Positions 45,336-54,340 of a stretch of DNA of 64,000 nt are shown here, piece after piece (positions within the stretch are counted from its first letter, which is position 1; each line of letters starts with the position of its first letter). A program made the translations under genes and the position numbers. The notes under the pieces were generated by a model. That model did not search any database. It was not told the origin of the DNA and saw only the letters and a program-made list of their open reading frames with translations. Origin of the DNA: Raineyella sp044508675 (GTDB lineage: Bacteria; Actinomycetota; Actinomycetes; Propionibacteriales; Propionibacteriaceae). Location of the stretch: positions 104,484 through 168,483 of the forward strand of contig JBIQHF010000005.1 of assembly GCA_044508675.1 (NCBI GenBank), given 5' to 3'.

Positions 45336-45651
45336 GGCACCTCAGCCCAGGTGATCAGGCGCATTGTGCCGTGTCGTGCCAGCCGGCTGTGCCGGTTGCT
45401 ACGCCCTCGATGACGGTTGATCGTTGCGTGGGTGCCTGGGTGCTGTGCGGGGGTTTACCTTGATCAATTCATACCAGCATGGGTACTGGTTCGAGAAGGG
45501 TTTACCTGTGATTCAGGGCACAGGGGCCGGTTCCCGGGGTCTCCCGGGCTCGGACGTGCCGGTTCTCCACAGCTCGGCCGGGCCCACGGACGTTGTCCAC
45601 AGATGTCGCTCAGGGGGCCGATCCGCAGTGTCCCGGTCCCATGCTCCAGAC

Positions 45652-46848
45652 ATGAGTGTTGTGTCCCGCCCTGCCCGCGCCCCGGGCCCCGATTCCGCCC
45701 CCGATCCCCGGGGCGAGCGGCGCCTGCCGAGGCCGTCCCTGCGACTGCCACCCCCTCGACCGTCCGGGACGTCGCGTATCACCCCGCCCTCGAAGAAGGT
45801 CCTGGTGGGGGAGAGGGCGGACCTGGTCCGGGCCGTGGAGTCGGTCACCGCGACCCTGTCGACGCCGGCCCCACAGCAGTTGATCGCCGCCCACCTCCCG
45901 GCCCGCTGGGGGACCGCTGAGACGGTGCTGGTCGGGGTCGACGCTGCGCCCGAGGTCGTCGACCTCGGGCTGCCGGTGCGGCCCGGTGTGCACCTGCTCG
46001 GGGTCGAGTCCGACCTCGCAGACCTCGGGCGCTGGTCGGCGGCGCTGGGGGCCAGTCTGGTCGTCCTGCCGCGGGACTCGACGGTGCTGGCCCGGGTGAT
46101 GCAGGGTGGTTCGGCCCCGGAGGCGGCCCGGGTCGTGGCAGTGGTGTCCGGCGGTGGGGGAGCCGGTGCGTCGACCACCGCGGCCGGTCTGGCGGGAGCC
46201 GCGGTCCGGGACGGTCGCAGCGCCGTGCTGGTCGACCTCGATCCCTGGGGTGGCGGACTGGACCTCCTGCTCGGCGTCGAGGGGCGGCCGGGATGGCGGT
46301 GGGGGGACCTGGCCCGGGCCCGCGGCAGCCTGGGCTCCCTGACCGGACGCCTGCCAGGCAGCGAAGGAGTCGACCTGGTGGCGATGGGCCACGGCGCGCC
46401 CTACCGGCTCCCGGACGAGGCGGCGGTCGACTGCGTGCTGGCCGCCGCTCGCGCCTCGTACGACCTGGTCGTCCTGGACGTTTCCGCACGGCCACCATGG
46501 GACGAGCACCTGGCCCGGGCCGGTGCCGCGCTGGTCGTGGTCGGGCCCGGGATCCGCCAGATCTCGGCCGCCCGACAGGCCGTGGAGGAGTGCTCCTCGG
46601 CAGGGTTGGAGCTGCGACTGGTGGCCCGGGCCGCGGCCGGCGGGTCGGCAGCGGTGACCGGCGAACTGGTCAGCGATGCCCTGGGTCTGCCCACCGCCGG
46701 CGTCGTGCCGTACGAGGGCCGCCTGGCCGCGGCCGCCGAGCGCGGGGACGTGCCCTGGCGGGTGGCCCGTCGACCGTGGCGGAACGCCTGTCGCCAGGTG
46801 CTGGAGTCGCTGGAGGCGTGGGCACCTATCGGGGGTCGGGTCCGATGA
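45652..46848 (+). CDS. ssd: Septum-site determining/CpaE-like protein (Ssd) of the tad locus
   Basis: 398 residues from the ATG at 45652. A long Pro/Arg-rich head is followed by a receiver-like pseudo-domain and a MinD/ParA-type ATPase fold. The P-loop reads VVSGGGGAGASTTAAGLAGA, so the invariant lysines of KGGxGKT are missing; motif VLVDLDPWGGGLDLLLG follows. Actinobacterial homologues (Rv3660c) share the position ahead of tadA and are implicated in septum placement; TadZ-like polar localisation is the alternative. The in-frame extension back to 45424 overlaps the control region and is disregarded. Confidence 0.8.
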   Translation: MSVVSRPARAPGPDSAPDPRGERRLPRPSLRLPPPRPSGTSRITPPSKKVLVGERADLVRAVESVTATLSTPAPQQLIAAHLPARWGTAETVLVGVDAAPEVVDLGLPVRPGVHLLGVESDLADLGRWSAALGASLVVLPRDSTVLARVMQGGSAPEAARVVAVVSGGGGAGASTTAAGLAGAAVRDGRSAVLVDLDPWGGGLDLLLGVEGRPGWRWGDLARARGSLGSLTGRLPGSEGVDLVAMGHGAPYRLPDEAAVDCVLAAARASYDLVVLDVSARPPWDEHLARAGAALVVVGPGIRQISAARQAVEECSSAGLELRLVARAAAGGSAAVTGELVSDALGLPTAGVVPYEGRLAAAAERGDVPWRVARRPWRNACRQVLESLEAWAPIGGRVR

Positions 46849-47993
46849 CGGGCCTGGTGGACCTGGACAGGCTCCGGCCCAGACTGGCGGGACTCGGCCA
46901 CCTGCCGGGTACTGCCGACGTGGCCGCGGCGATGCGGGCCGAGGGCCTCGTGGTCACCGACGCCCTGCTCTACGACGCCGTCGAACGGCTGCAGCGGGAG
47001 GCCTCCGGAGCGGGTGTCCTCGAGCCGCTGCTGCGGCTGCCCGAAGTGACCGACGTGCTGGTCAACGGTCCCGAACAGGTCTGGATCGATCGTGGTCACG
47101 GCCTCGAAGCGGTTGACCTGGCCTTCGAGTCGGAGGAGGAGGTGCGTCGGCTGGCGCGACGGCTCGCCGCCCGGGTCGGGCGCCGCCTCGACGACTCGTT
47201 CCCGTACGTCGACGCTCGCCTGCCCGACGGGACCCGGGTGCACGCAGTGCTCGGCTCGGTCGCCGACCCGGGAACCTGCATCTCGTTGCGGGTGCCGTCC
47301 CGGCGACGGTTCACCTTGGGCGACCTGGTCGACCGGGGTGCCCTCCCGGCGGCCGGGGTGCCGCTGCTGGAGGGGCTGGTCGCGCACCGGCTCGCGTTCC
47401 TGGTCTCGGGTGGCACGGGCACCGGCAAGACCACCGTGCTCGCCACCCTGCTCGGCCTGGTGCCGCTGGACCAGCGACTCGTCGTGGTCGAGGACTCCCG
47501 GGAACTCGACCCGCCGCACCCGCACGTCGTCCGGCTGGAGGGGCGTCCGGCCAACGCCGAGGGCAGTGGCGCCCTCGGCCTGTCCACCCTCGTGCGCCAG
47601 GCGCTGCGGATGCGCCCCGATCGGGTCGTGGTCGGCGAGGTGCGCGGTGCTGAACTGTGTGATCTGCTGACCGCGCTCAACACCGGCCATGAGGGCGGCT
47701 GCGGCACGGTCCACGCCAACTCGGCCGCGGACGTTCCCGCCCGGCTCGAGGCCCTGGCCGCCCTCGGCGGGATGGGGCGGGAGGCGACGCGGGCGCAGAC
47801 CCTGTCGGCCCTCGACGCCGTGGTCCACCTGCGTCGTGACACCGATGGCCGGCGTCGGGTCGACCAGATCGGCATGTTCGCCCGAGACGGTTCCGATGAG
47901 ATGTGCGTCCGCGAGGCCGTCACCCTGCGGCCCGACGGGACGATCCGGCATGGTCCGGCGGCCGAGGAACTGATGGCGAGGATCGGGCGATGA
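46845..47993 (+). CDS. tadA: TadA/CpaF-type secretion ATPase
   Basis: 382 residues. N-terminal domain LLRLPEVTDVLVNGPEQVWID; Walker A FLVSGGTGTGKTTVLATLLG; Asp box VVVEDSRELDPPHPHVVRLE; Walker B MRPDRVVVGEVRGAE; His box GHEGGCGTVHANSA. It powers assembly of Flp pili or secretion of pseudopilins. Overlaps ssd and tadB by 4 bp each. Confidence 0.9.
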   Translation: MTGLVDLDRLRPRLAGLGHLPGTADVAAAMRAEGLVVTDALLYDAVERLQREASGAGVLEPLLRLPEVTDVLVNGPEQVWIDRGHGLEAVDLAFESEEEVRRLARRLAARVGRRLDDSFPYVDARLPDGTRVHAVLGSVADPGTCISLRVPSRRRFTLGDLVDRGALPAAGVPLLEGLVAHRLAFLVSGGTGTGKTTVLATLLGLVPLDQRLVVVEDSRELDPPHPHVVRLEGRPANAEGSGALGLSTLVRQALRMRPDRVVVGEVRGAELCDLLTALNTGHEGGCGTVHANSAADVPARLEALAALGGMGREATRAQTLSALDAVVHLRRDTDGRRRVDQIGMFARDGSDEMCVREAVTLRPDGTIRHGPAAEELMARIGR

Positions 47994-48802
47994 CAGCGGG
48001 GATGCTGGGCGCGCTGTCGGCGGCTGCGGCGGTCGCCCTGATGGTGCTGCCCATGGCCCGACCCGCGGTCCATAGGCTCCAGCCGACCGCAGGCCCACAG
48101 GTCCGGGCCGGGCGCCGACGACTTCCTGCCGGTGCCGGGGTTGTGGTCGCGCTGGTCGTCCTCGGGTTCCTGGTCGGAGGACTCGCCGGCGGTGTGCTGG
48201 TCCTGGTGGCGGGATCGATCGTCGGGACCGTCGGGACCCTGGCCAGGGGCCGACGTCGCGAGAAGCAGCGTGGCCGGGCCGAGATGGACGCGGCCCGGGC
48301 CTGTGCGTTGCTGGCCGCCGAGGTGCGGGCCGGGCGTCCGCCGGAGTCCGCCGTCGAGGTGGTCTCCCGGGACTGCCCGATCTTCGAGCCCGCGGCAGCG
48401 GCCCTGCTGGTGGGCGACGATCCGGTCCGCGCCTGGCGCGAACAGGGGGCCCGGCCCGGTCAGGGTGGCCTGGCCGACCTGGCTAGGGCCTGGGAAGTGT
48501 CCCGGGGGTGCGGTGCTCCGATGGGCCCGTCCCTGGACCAGGTCGCCCAGGCCCTGGAGCGGGAGGCCGAGGTGGCGCGGACGGTCCGCGGCGAGCTGGC
48601 GTCCGCCCAGGCGACCGGGCGCCTGATGGCGGCACTGCCGTTGGTCGGGATCGGGCTCGGGTACGGGATCGGTGGCCAGCCGATCGACTTCCTGGTCACC
48701 ACCCGGCTCGGTCTGGCCTGCACCCTGCTCGCGACCCTGCTCGCCTGTGCCGGGGCCCTGTGGACCGAGGCATTGTCCCGGACCCCCGGAAGGAAGGAAT
48801 GA
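47990..48802 (+). CDS. tadB: TadB-type inner-membrane platform protein
   Basis: 270 residues. Paired membrane segments at the N-terminus (VVVALVVLGFLVGGLAGGVL) and at the C-terminus, with a cytoplasmic four-helix T2SSF domain (AARACALLAAEVRAGRPPES, ALEREAEVARTVRGELASAQ). It anchors the ATPase to the membrane. Overlaps tadA (ATGA). Confidence 0.85.
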   Translation: MTAGMLGALSAAAAVALMVLPMARPAVHRLQPTAGPQVRAGRRRLPAGAGVVVALVVLGFLVGGLAGGVLVLVAGSIVGTVGTLARGRRREKQRGRAEMDAARACALLAAEVRAGRPPESAVEVVSRDCPIFEPAAAALLVGDDPVRAWREQGARPGQGGLADLARAWEVSRGCGAPMGPSLDQVAQALEREAEVARTVRGELASAQATGRLMAALPLVGIGLGYGIGGQPIDFLVTTRLGLACTLLATLLACAGALWTEALSRTPGRKE

Positions 48803-48803
48803 C

Positions 48804-49568
48804 ATGGATGGATGGCTTCCTGCCGCGGCGCTCGCGCTGGTCGTCGGCCTGCTGCTGCCCAGCCCGCCCACTACGCCGCGCCGGCTCGCCGAGCAGGCCC
48901 GGGGCGAGGGCCCCGAAAGGGCCTGGCGCAGGCTGTTGCTCCCAGTGTCCGGAGCCCCGTCGGCCGACACCCGGGCCCAGGTCGCGATCACCTCCGGGGC
49001 AGTGGTGGCGGTGATCACCCTCACGACCGGGACCATCGGGCTGGCAGCGGTACTCACCGCCGCCGTCGCGGGCGTGGCGTACGTGGCCAGTGGTCGGGTC
49101 GTCGCGCCGGCCGAGCGCCACCGACGGGCCCGCCGGCTCGCCGACCTGCCCGGCACGCTCGAGCTGATGGCCTCCTGCCTCCGGGCCGGGCTGCCCGTCC
49201 GCGGCGCAGCAGCGGCGGTGGCGGCCGCCCACAGCGGCCCCATCGTGGACGACATCGACGGGGTCCTGGCCCAGATCGCGATCGGCGACGCCGAGTCCCG
49301 TGCCTGGCTGCGGTTGGCCGACGATTCGGCGTGGGGCCTGGTCGCCCGGGACCTGGCCCGCTCGGTGGAGAGCGGGACAGCCCTGGTCGAACTGCTGCAG
49401 ACCCATGCCGATCGGGCCCGTCGGGAACACCAGGCCGCGGTCATCTCGGCGGCCCGGACCGTCGGCGTACGGAGCGTCCTGCCGTTGATGACGTGCTACC
49501 TGCCGGCCTTCATGCTGGTGGGCATCGTGCCGATCATCGCCGGGACATTGCCTCGGATGCTCGGTTAG
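48804..49568 (+). CDS. tadC: TadC-type inner-membrane platform protein
   Basis: 254 residues, T2SSF fold. RRARRLADLPGTLELMASCL, RAGLPVRGAAAAVAAAHSGP and the C-terminal membrane pair MTCYLPAFMLVGIVPIIAG are typical. GGAAGGAATGAC precedes the ATG. It is the last gene of the first half of the tad locus; the pilin genes follow only after a 3.6-kb insertion. Confidence 0.85.
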   Translation: MDGWLPAAALALVVGLLLPSPPTTPRRLAEQARGEGPERAWRRLLLPVSGAPSADTRAQVAITSGAVVAVITLTTGTIGLAAVLTAAVAGVAYVASGRVVAPAERHRRARRLADLPGTLELMASCLRAGLPVRGAAAAVAAAHSGPIVDDIDGVLAQIAIGDAESRAWLRLADDSAWGLVARDLARSVESGTALVELLQTHADRARREHQAAVISAARTVGVRSVLPLMTCYLPAFMLVGIVPIIAGTLPRMLG

Positions 49569-49641
49569 CCGCGGAAGTATAGCGGCCGACCGTGGCGAGT
49601 TTTGTCCGGGTGGGTTCAGTTACACGAGGAGACAAAAGTTC

Positions 49642-49670
49642 TTCCAAAAGGTGGCCAAAGGGCGCATTAT
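49642..49670 (+). promoter_or_regulatory. Candidate promoter of the sugar ABC operon
   Basis: TTCCAA and CATTAT with a 17-bp spacer in an AT-richer stretch. Upstream, TTTTGTC (49600-49606) and GACAAAA (49631-49637) form a 7-bp inverted repeat that could be operator half-sites. It supports independent expression of the importer inside the tad locus. Confidence 0.35.
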
Positions 49671-49731
49671 CAAGTGGAGGCCCTTCCGGAGCCACCGAAT
49701 GGGGCCGTCGATCCCTGAATGAGGAGTTCTC

Positions 49732-50823
49732 ATGAACACTCGGTTCACCCGACTGGCGGCCCTGGGGGCCGCCGTGGGCGCGTCCCTCGTGCTCCTGGCG
49801 GGCTGTGGAGGTGGGGGCGGTACCAGCGGCTCACCGGCCGCCACGCCGGGCGGTGCTGCTTCTTCTGCCACCATTGCGCTGCTGCTCCCCGAGACGAAGA
49901 CAACCAGGTACGAGACATTCGACAAGCCGTATTTCGAGGAGGCGCTGAAGACCGAATGCGCCGACTGCAAGCTGATCTATAACAACGCCAACCAGGACGC
50001 CGCCAAGCAACAGCAACAGGCCGAATCCGCCATGACGCAAGGGGCCACTGTCCTGGTCCTCGACGCCGTCGACGGCAAGTCCGCGGAGACCATCGTCAAC
50101 CAGGCCAAGTCCAAGAACGTCAAGGTTGTCGCCTACGACCGATTCGTGGCGGGAGCCGACTACTACGTGTCCTTCGACAACGTCAGGGTCGGAGAGCTCC
50201 AGGGCGAGACGCTCGTCAAGATCCTCCACGACGCCGGAACCACCAGCGGTGACCTCGTGATGATCAACGGCTCGCCGACCGACGCGAATGCCGCCGACTT
50301 CAAGTCGGGTGCCCACAGCGTCCTCGACACCTCCGGCTTCAACATCGCCGCGGAGTTCGACACCCCGGACTGGAGCCCCGACCGGGCCCAGGCCTGGATG
50401 GAGGGCGAGCTGACCTCGGTGCGGAGCTCCCTGGTCGGTGTCTATGCCGCCAATGACGGGACCGCCGGTGGCGCCATCACCGCGCTCAAGGCCGGTGGGG
50501 TGGATCCGCTGGTCCCGGTCACCGGGCAGGACGCGGAGATCACCGGCATCCAGCGCATCGTCGCCGGGGACCAGGCGATGGACGTCTACAAGGCGATCCG
50601 TCCCGAGGCGACCGACGCGGCGAAGAACGCCGTACGCCTCGCGAACGGACAGGCACCCGAATCGGCGACCGACAAGGAAGGCGTCCCGTCCACCCTGCTC
50701 ACCCCGGTGGCCGTGACGAAGGACAACATCAAGGACACGGTCGTCGCGGACGGCTTCTACACGATCGAGCAGATCTGTACTCCCCAGTTCGCCGAGGCCT
50801 GCAAGGCAGCCGGCCTGCAGTAG
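49732..50823 (+). CDS. Sugar ABC transporter substrate-binding lipoprotein (XylF/RbsB-like)
   Basis: 363 residues. Lipobox LVLLAGC, Gly/Ser linker, then the type I periplasmic-binding fold: IALLLPETKTTRYETFDKPY, GATVLVLDAVDGKSAETIVN, VYAANDGTAGGAITALKAGG, PVTGQDAEITGIQRIVAGDQ. The last two blocks are close to D-xylose binding proteins. No isomerase or kinase gene adjoins, so the sugar is unproven. Confidence 0.87.
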   Translation: MNTRFTRLAALGAAVGASLVLLAGCGGGGGTSGSPAATPGGAASSATIALLLPETKTTRYETFDKPYFEEALKTECADCKLIYNNANQDAAKQQQQAESAMTQGATVLVLDAVDGKSAETIVNQAKSKNVKVVAYDRFVAGADYYVSFDNVRVGELQGETLVKILHDAGTTSGDLVMINGSPTDANAADFKSGAHSVLDTSGFNIAAEFDTPDWSPDRAQAWMEGELTSVRSSLVGVYAANDGTAGGAITALKAGGVDPLVPVTGQDAEITGIQRIVAGDQAMDVYKAIRPEATDAAKNAVRLANGQAPESATDKEGVPSTLLTPVAVTKDNIKDTVVADGFYTIEQICTPQFAEACKAAGLQ

Positions 50824-50843
50824 ACGAGCGACGCCCAGGAGGC

Positions 50844-51635
50844 ATGATCATGGCCACCACCTCCCCTTCACCAGTGCTGTCGATGACGGGCATCTCGAAG
50901 CGGTTCGGCGCGGTCCAGGCGCTCAGCGACGTCGACTTCCAAGCCGGGGCCGGGGAGGTGGTGGCCCTGGTCGGCGACAACGGTGCCGGCAAGTCGACCC
51001 TGATCAAGGCCATCGCCGGCGTGTACCCGCCCGACTCCGGCCACATCTACGTCAGCGGCGAGGAGGTACGCATCAACTCCCCGTCCCAGGCCCAGAAGCT
51101 CGGCATCGCCACCGTCTACCAGGACCTCGCGCTGTGCGACAACCTCGACGTCGTCGCGAACCTCTTTCTCGGCAGTGAGATCGATCGCGGATCAGTGCTG
51201 GACGAGGTGACGATGGAGCAGGAGTCCTGGAAACTGCTCCGCGAGCTGAGTGCCAAGATCCCGTCGGTCCGGATCGCCGTGGCCAGCCTGTCCGGCGGCC
51301 AGCGCCAGACCGTTGCGATCGCCCGCGCCCTGCTGGGCGAACCGCAAGTGGTGATGCTCGACGAGCCGACCGCAGCCCTCGGCGTCGCCCAGACCGAGGA
51401 GGTCCTCAACCTCATCCGGCGGCTGCGCGAGCGCAAGCTGGCCGTCGTGCTGATCAGCCACAACATGGCGAACGTGATGGCGGTCGCCGATCGGGTCGTG
51501 GTGCTGCGGCTGGGACGCAACAACGGTGAGTACCGGGTCGCCGACACCAGCGTGGAAGAGGTCGTCGCAGCGATCACCGGCGCCGTCGTCAGCCCCAACC
51601 CCGAGACCCCTCCGGCGGAATCGAGTCAGCCATGA
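50844..51635 (+). CDS. Sugar ABC transporter ATP-binding protein (single domain)
   Basis: 263 residues with one nucleotide-binding domain: Walker A VGDNGAGKSTLIKAIAG, signature SLSGGQRQTVAIARAL, Walker B VVMLDEPTAALGVAQTEEVL, switch His LISHNMANVM. Xylose/ribose importers generally have a double-length ATPase, so the single domain places it with the FrcA/YtfR-half type used by actinobacteria. Overlaps the permease by 4 bp. Confidence 0.88.
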   Translation: MIMATTSPSPVLSMTGISKRFGAVQALSDVDFQAGAGEVVALVGDNGAGKSTLIKAIAGVYPPDSGHIYVSGEEVRINSPSQAQKLGIATVYQDLALCDNLDVVANLFLGSEIDRGSVLDEVTMEQESWKLLRELSAKIPSVRIAVASLSGGQRQTVAIARALLGEPQVVMLDEPTAALGVAQTEEVLNLIRRLRERKLAVVLISHNMANVMAVADRVVVLRLGRNNGEYRVADTSVEEVVAAITGAVVSPNPETPPAESSQP

Positions 51636-52909
51636 GCACCCAGGGAAAGCCCCCGGCCGCCCCCGGCGCCCTGCCTCCGGCGGGTCCACCGGCGGACCTG
51701 CTGGACGAACGACTGATCGCCCAGCAGGGCCTGAAGGGCTGGCTGCGCTCCGAGAGCCTCCGGCTGCGCACCGGCGACATCGGATCACTCCCGGTGATCC
51801 TCGGCCTGATCCTGATCTGGGTCATCTTCGCCTTTCTCAACCCGGCGTTCGTCTCCCCACAGAACCTCGTGAACCTGGCCATCCAGATGGTGCCGATCGG
51901 GATCCTGGCGTTGGGGATCGTCTTCGTCCTGTTGCTGGGCCAGATCGACCTGTCGGCAGGATCGGTCGCCGGCGTGGCCGCAGCAGTGGTGGCCGTCACC
52001 TTCGTGAACATGGGGCTGCCGCTGGTCGTGTGCATCCTGATAGCACTGCTGTCCGGGGCTCTGATCGGCTTCACCTACGGGCTGGTGTTCACCCGGTTCG
52101 GTGTGCCGAGCTTCATCATCACCCTCGCCGGCCTGCTGGCCTTCCTCGGGGTCCAGCTCCTGATCCTGGGAAACCAGGGAACCGTCAACATCCCGTTCAA
52201 CTCGCCGCTGGTCCAGTTCGCCAACGGGACCTTCCTGCCCCCGGTCCTGAGCTACGTGCTGGTCGTCGCCATGGCGGCGGTCATGCTGCTGTCGGGGATC
52301 AACGTCAATCGGCGCCGTGCGGCGGCCGGACTCTCCACTGTCCCGCTCACCATCGTGGTCGCCAAGGCAGTCCTGTTCGCGCTGGTCCTGGCGGTCGTGG
52401 TGTTCGTGCTCGAGCGCGACCGCGGAGTGCCGTTGATGTTCGTGCTCTTCGTCGTGGTCATCGCGATCATGGACTTCCTGATCAAGCGCACCCGATGGGG
52501 GCGCAACATCATGGCCGTCGGCGGCAGCGTCGAGGCCGCCCGCCGGGCCGGCATCAACGTCCGCGGGGTCTTCCTCTCGGTGTTCATCACCACCTCGACC
52601 TTTGCGGCGCTCGGTGGCGTCCTGCTCGCCGCCCGGCTGGCGGCCGCCAACCAGAGCACCGGGACCGGTGACGTCAACCTGAACGCGATTGCCGCGGCCG
52701 TGATCGGCGGGACGAGCCTCTTCGGTGGCCGTGGCTCGGCATACTCGGCACTGGTCGGGATCCTGGTGATCCAGTCGATCAGCAACGGCCTGGACCTGCT
52801 CAACCTCGACGCCAGCATCCGGTTCATCATCACCGGACTGGTCACCCTCCTGGCCGTCATCATCGACTCGACCACCCGGCGCCGGCGCGCCCAGGCCGGT
52901 CGTGCCTGA
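51632..52909 (+). CDS. Sugar ABC transporter permease (XylH-like)
   Basis: 425 residues, about ten to twelve membrane segments. Family blocks: LALGIVFVLLLGQIDLSAGS, FGVPSFIITLAGLLAFLGVQ, GGSVEAARRAGINVRGVFLS, GTSLFGGRGSAYSALVGIL. The permease is the longer XylH type with an extra central segment. It completes the importer operon, which ends in a strong hairpin. Confidence 0.88.
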   Translation: MSTQGKPPAAPGALPPAGPPADLLDERLIAQQGLKGWLRSESLRLRTGDIGSLPVILGLILIWVIFAFLNPAFVSPQNLVNLAIQMVPIGILALGIVFVLLLGQIDLSAGSVAGVAAAVVAVTFVNMGLPLVVCILIALLSGALIGFTYGLVFTRFGVPSFIITLAGLLAFLGVQLLILGNQGTVNIPFNSPLVQFANGTFLPPVLSYVLVVAMAAVMLLSGINVNRRRAAAGLSTVPLTIVVAKAVLFALVLAVVVFVLERDRGVPLMFVLFVVVIAIMDFLIKRTRWGRNIMAVGGSVEAARRAGINVRGVFLSVFITTSTFAALGGVLLAARLAAANQSTGTGDVNLNAIAAAVIGGTSLFGGRGSAYSALVGILVIQSISNGLDLLNLDASIRFIITGLVTLLAVIIDSTTRRRRAQAGRA

Positions 52910-52942
52910 CACCACCGGGCGCCACGATCACGTGGCAGGCAG

Positions 52943-52979
52943 ATCGGAGGGGGACCGCGACTCGCGGTTCCCCTCCGAT
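52943..52979 (+). terminator. Terminator of the sugar ABC operon
   Basis: An 18-bp arm (ATCGGAGGGGGACCGCGA) pairs with its complement, one G-U wobble, with a minimal loop. It begins 34 bp after the permease stop and isolates the operon from flp. The rest of the 242-bp gap shows no gene. Confidence 0.75.
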
Positions 52980-53151
52980 GTTCGACGGTCCCAGCATCCG
53001 GTGATACCCGGACCGTGGCCGTCCACAGCCCCGGACCCGTCCCGGAGCCCTGTCCACAGGGGCCCCGGATCCGGCCGCTGGGAGACCCACTCGTCCCACA
53101 CTCCCTGCGAGTCGGCGCCACCCCGGTGCCGCCCCACGAAGGGAGTCCCAC

Positions 53152-53406
53152 ATGTCCATCGAACTCAGCCCCCGACCCGCGATCCGCACCGGACGCCTCG
53201 CCCGGCTGGCGCGGCGCTTCCGCCCGGCCGCCCGCAACGAGCGCGGCATGGCCACCGCCGAGTACGCCGTCGGCACCATTGCCGCGGTCGCCCTCGTGAC
53301 CGTGCTGATCAAGGTGTTCCGCGACGGATCGTTCTTCGAGATGCTCCTCAATGTGGTCAAGGCCATCTTCGAGACCTTCATGGCAGTCAAGGGCTTCGGC
53401 GTCTGA
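53152..53406 (+). CDS. Flp-type pilin precursor (DUF4244)
   Basis: 84 residues. A basic leader ends in NERG, followed by MATAEYAVGTIAAVALVTVL, the class III (type IVb) pilin signal with cleavage after Gly and a Glu at position 5 of the mature chain. The tail is short (FEMLLNVVKAIFETFMAVKG). DUF4244 proteins are the pilins of actinobacterial tad loci. No prepilin peptidase gene is in the window. Confidence 0.85.
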   Translation: MSIELSPRPAIRTGRLARLARRFRPAARNERGMATAEYAVGTIAAVALVTVLIKVFRDGSFFEMLLNVVKAIFETFMAVKGFGV

Positions 53407-53545
53407 GCCTCGGCGAACCGAGCGCCTGCGCGGGCCGCACCGAAGAAGTACCACCGCGCCCGGGACACGCGTGGTGCCGGCCGGGATCCGGCCGGCACCA
53501 CCCCGTCCCCCACCCATCAGCGGAAACACCAAGGAGGAGAGACAC

Positions 53546-53902
53546 GTGTCCGCTCGGACGAGACGAGGACAGCGCGGCATGGTCACCGCAGAACTGGCGC
53601 TCGGCACGGTGGCCGTGGTGATGATCACCGTCCTGCTGGTGTGGGCCCTCCACCTGGTCACCCGCCAACTGCTGCTGGAGGACACCGTCGCCGAAGTGGC
53701 CCGCCAGGCGGCCCGCGGCGACCGCACCGCGGTGGCGGAGGCCCGGGCGGATGCCCCGCCCGGCACCCGGATCGAGCTCCGCGAGGAGCAGGGCGCGATC
53801 GTCGTCCGGGCCGAACTGCCCAGCGGACCACCGGGACATCCGGGCGTGATGGTCCTCGACGCCGAGGCCCGGGTCCTGGTCGAGCCGGGAGAGCCGCGAT
53901 GA
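53546..53902 (+). CDS. TadE-like minor pseudopilin
   Basis: 118 residues. Leader MSARTRRGQRG, then MVTAELALGTVAVVMITVLL, the TadE-type membrane helix with the processing site after Gly. The remainder is a small extracytoplasmic beta-rich domain. GTG start with AAGGAGGAG. Overlaps the next gene by 4 bp. Confidence 0.82.
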   Translation: MSARTRRGQRGMVTAELALGTVAVVMITVLLVWALHLVTRQLLLEDTVAEVARQAARGDRTAVAEARADAPPGTRIELREEQGAIVVRAELPSGPPGHPGVMVLDAEARVLVEPGEPR

Positions 53903-54303
53903 GCCAGCGGCGCGACGAGCGCGGGTCGGGAAGCGCACTGCTGAGCGCCACCGTGGTCACGTTGGGCGTCGTCCTGTGGATCGGGGCGGTCGGCGGATCG
54001 TACGCGGTGACGCTGCACCGGGCCCGGGCGGTCGCCGACCGGGCCGCCCTGGCCGGGGCGGTCGCGTACGCCAAGGGGGATCGTGCCTGCCCAGCCGTAC
54101 GGAACCAGGCGGGCGGGGAGAACCGGCCGGTCACGGTCTCGGAGTGCCAGGCGACCGGTGACGCGTACCGCTACGTGGTCAGCGTCGAGGTCGAGTCCCG
54201 GGTGCCGGTGAAGGTCGTCGGGCTGCCCCGGACGGTCCGGGCTGCGGCGCACGCGGGGCCGACTGTCGTCGAGGGCGGCCATGAACAGGCGCTGCCGGAC
54301 TGA
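53899..54303 (+). CDS. TadE/G-like pseudopilin (Rv3654c-like)
   Basis: 134 residues. Leader DERGSGSALLSATVVTLGVV is a divergent pseudopilin/TadG start, then a helix ARAVADRAALAGAVAYAKGD and a soluble tail with two Cys (ACPAVRNQAGG, VSECQATG). The helix with VADRAALAGA is the typical secretion TadE-like motif in actinobacteria. Last gene of the tad locus. Confidence 0.78.
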   Translation: MSQRRDERGSGSALLSATVVTLGVVLWIGAVGGSYAVTLHRARAVADRAALAGAVAYAKGDRACPAVRNQAGGENRPVTVSECQATGDAYRYVVSVEVESRVPVKVVGLPRTVRAAAHAGPTVVEGGHEQALPD

Positions 54304-54340
54304 GGCCCGCGTCGCGGGGAACACTGCCTGGGTCGGGTCC

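Noticed and set aside
45424..45651. Longer N-terminus for ssd
   Set aside because: It crosses the repeat-rich control region and its translation is unlike the family; the ATG at 45652 gives a plausible length.
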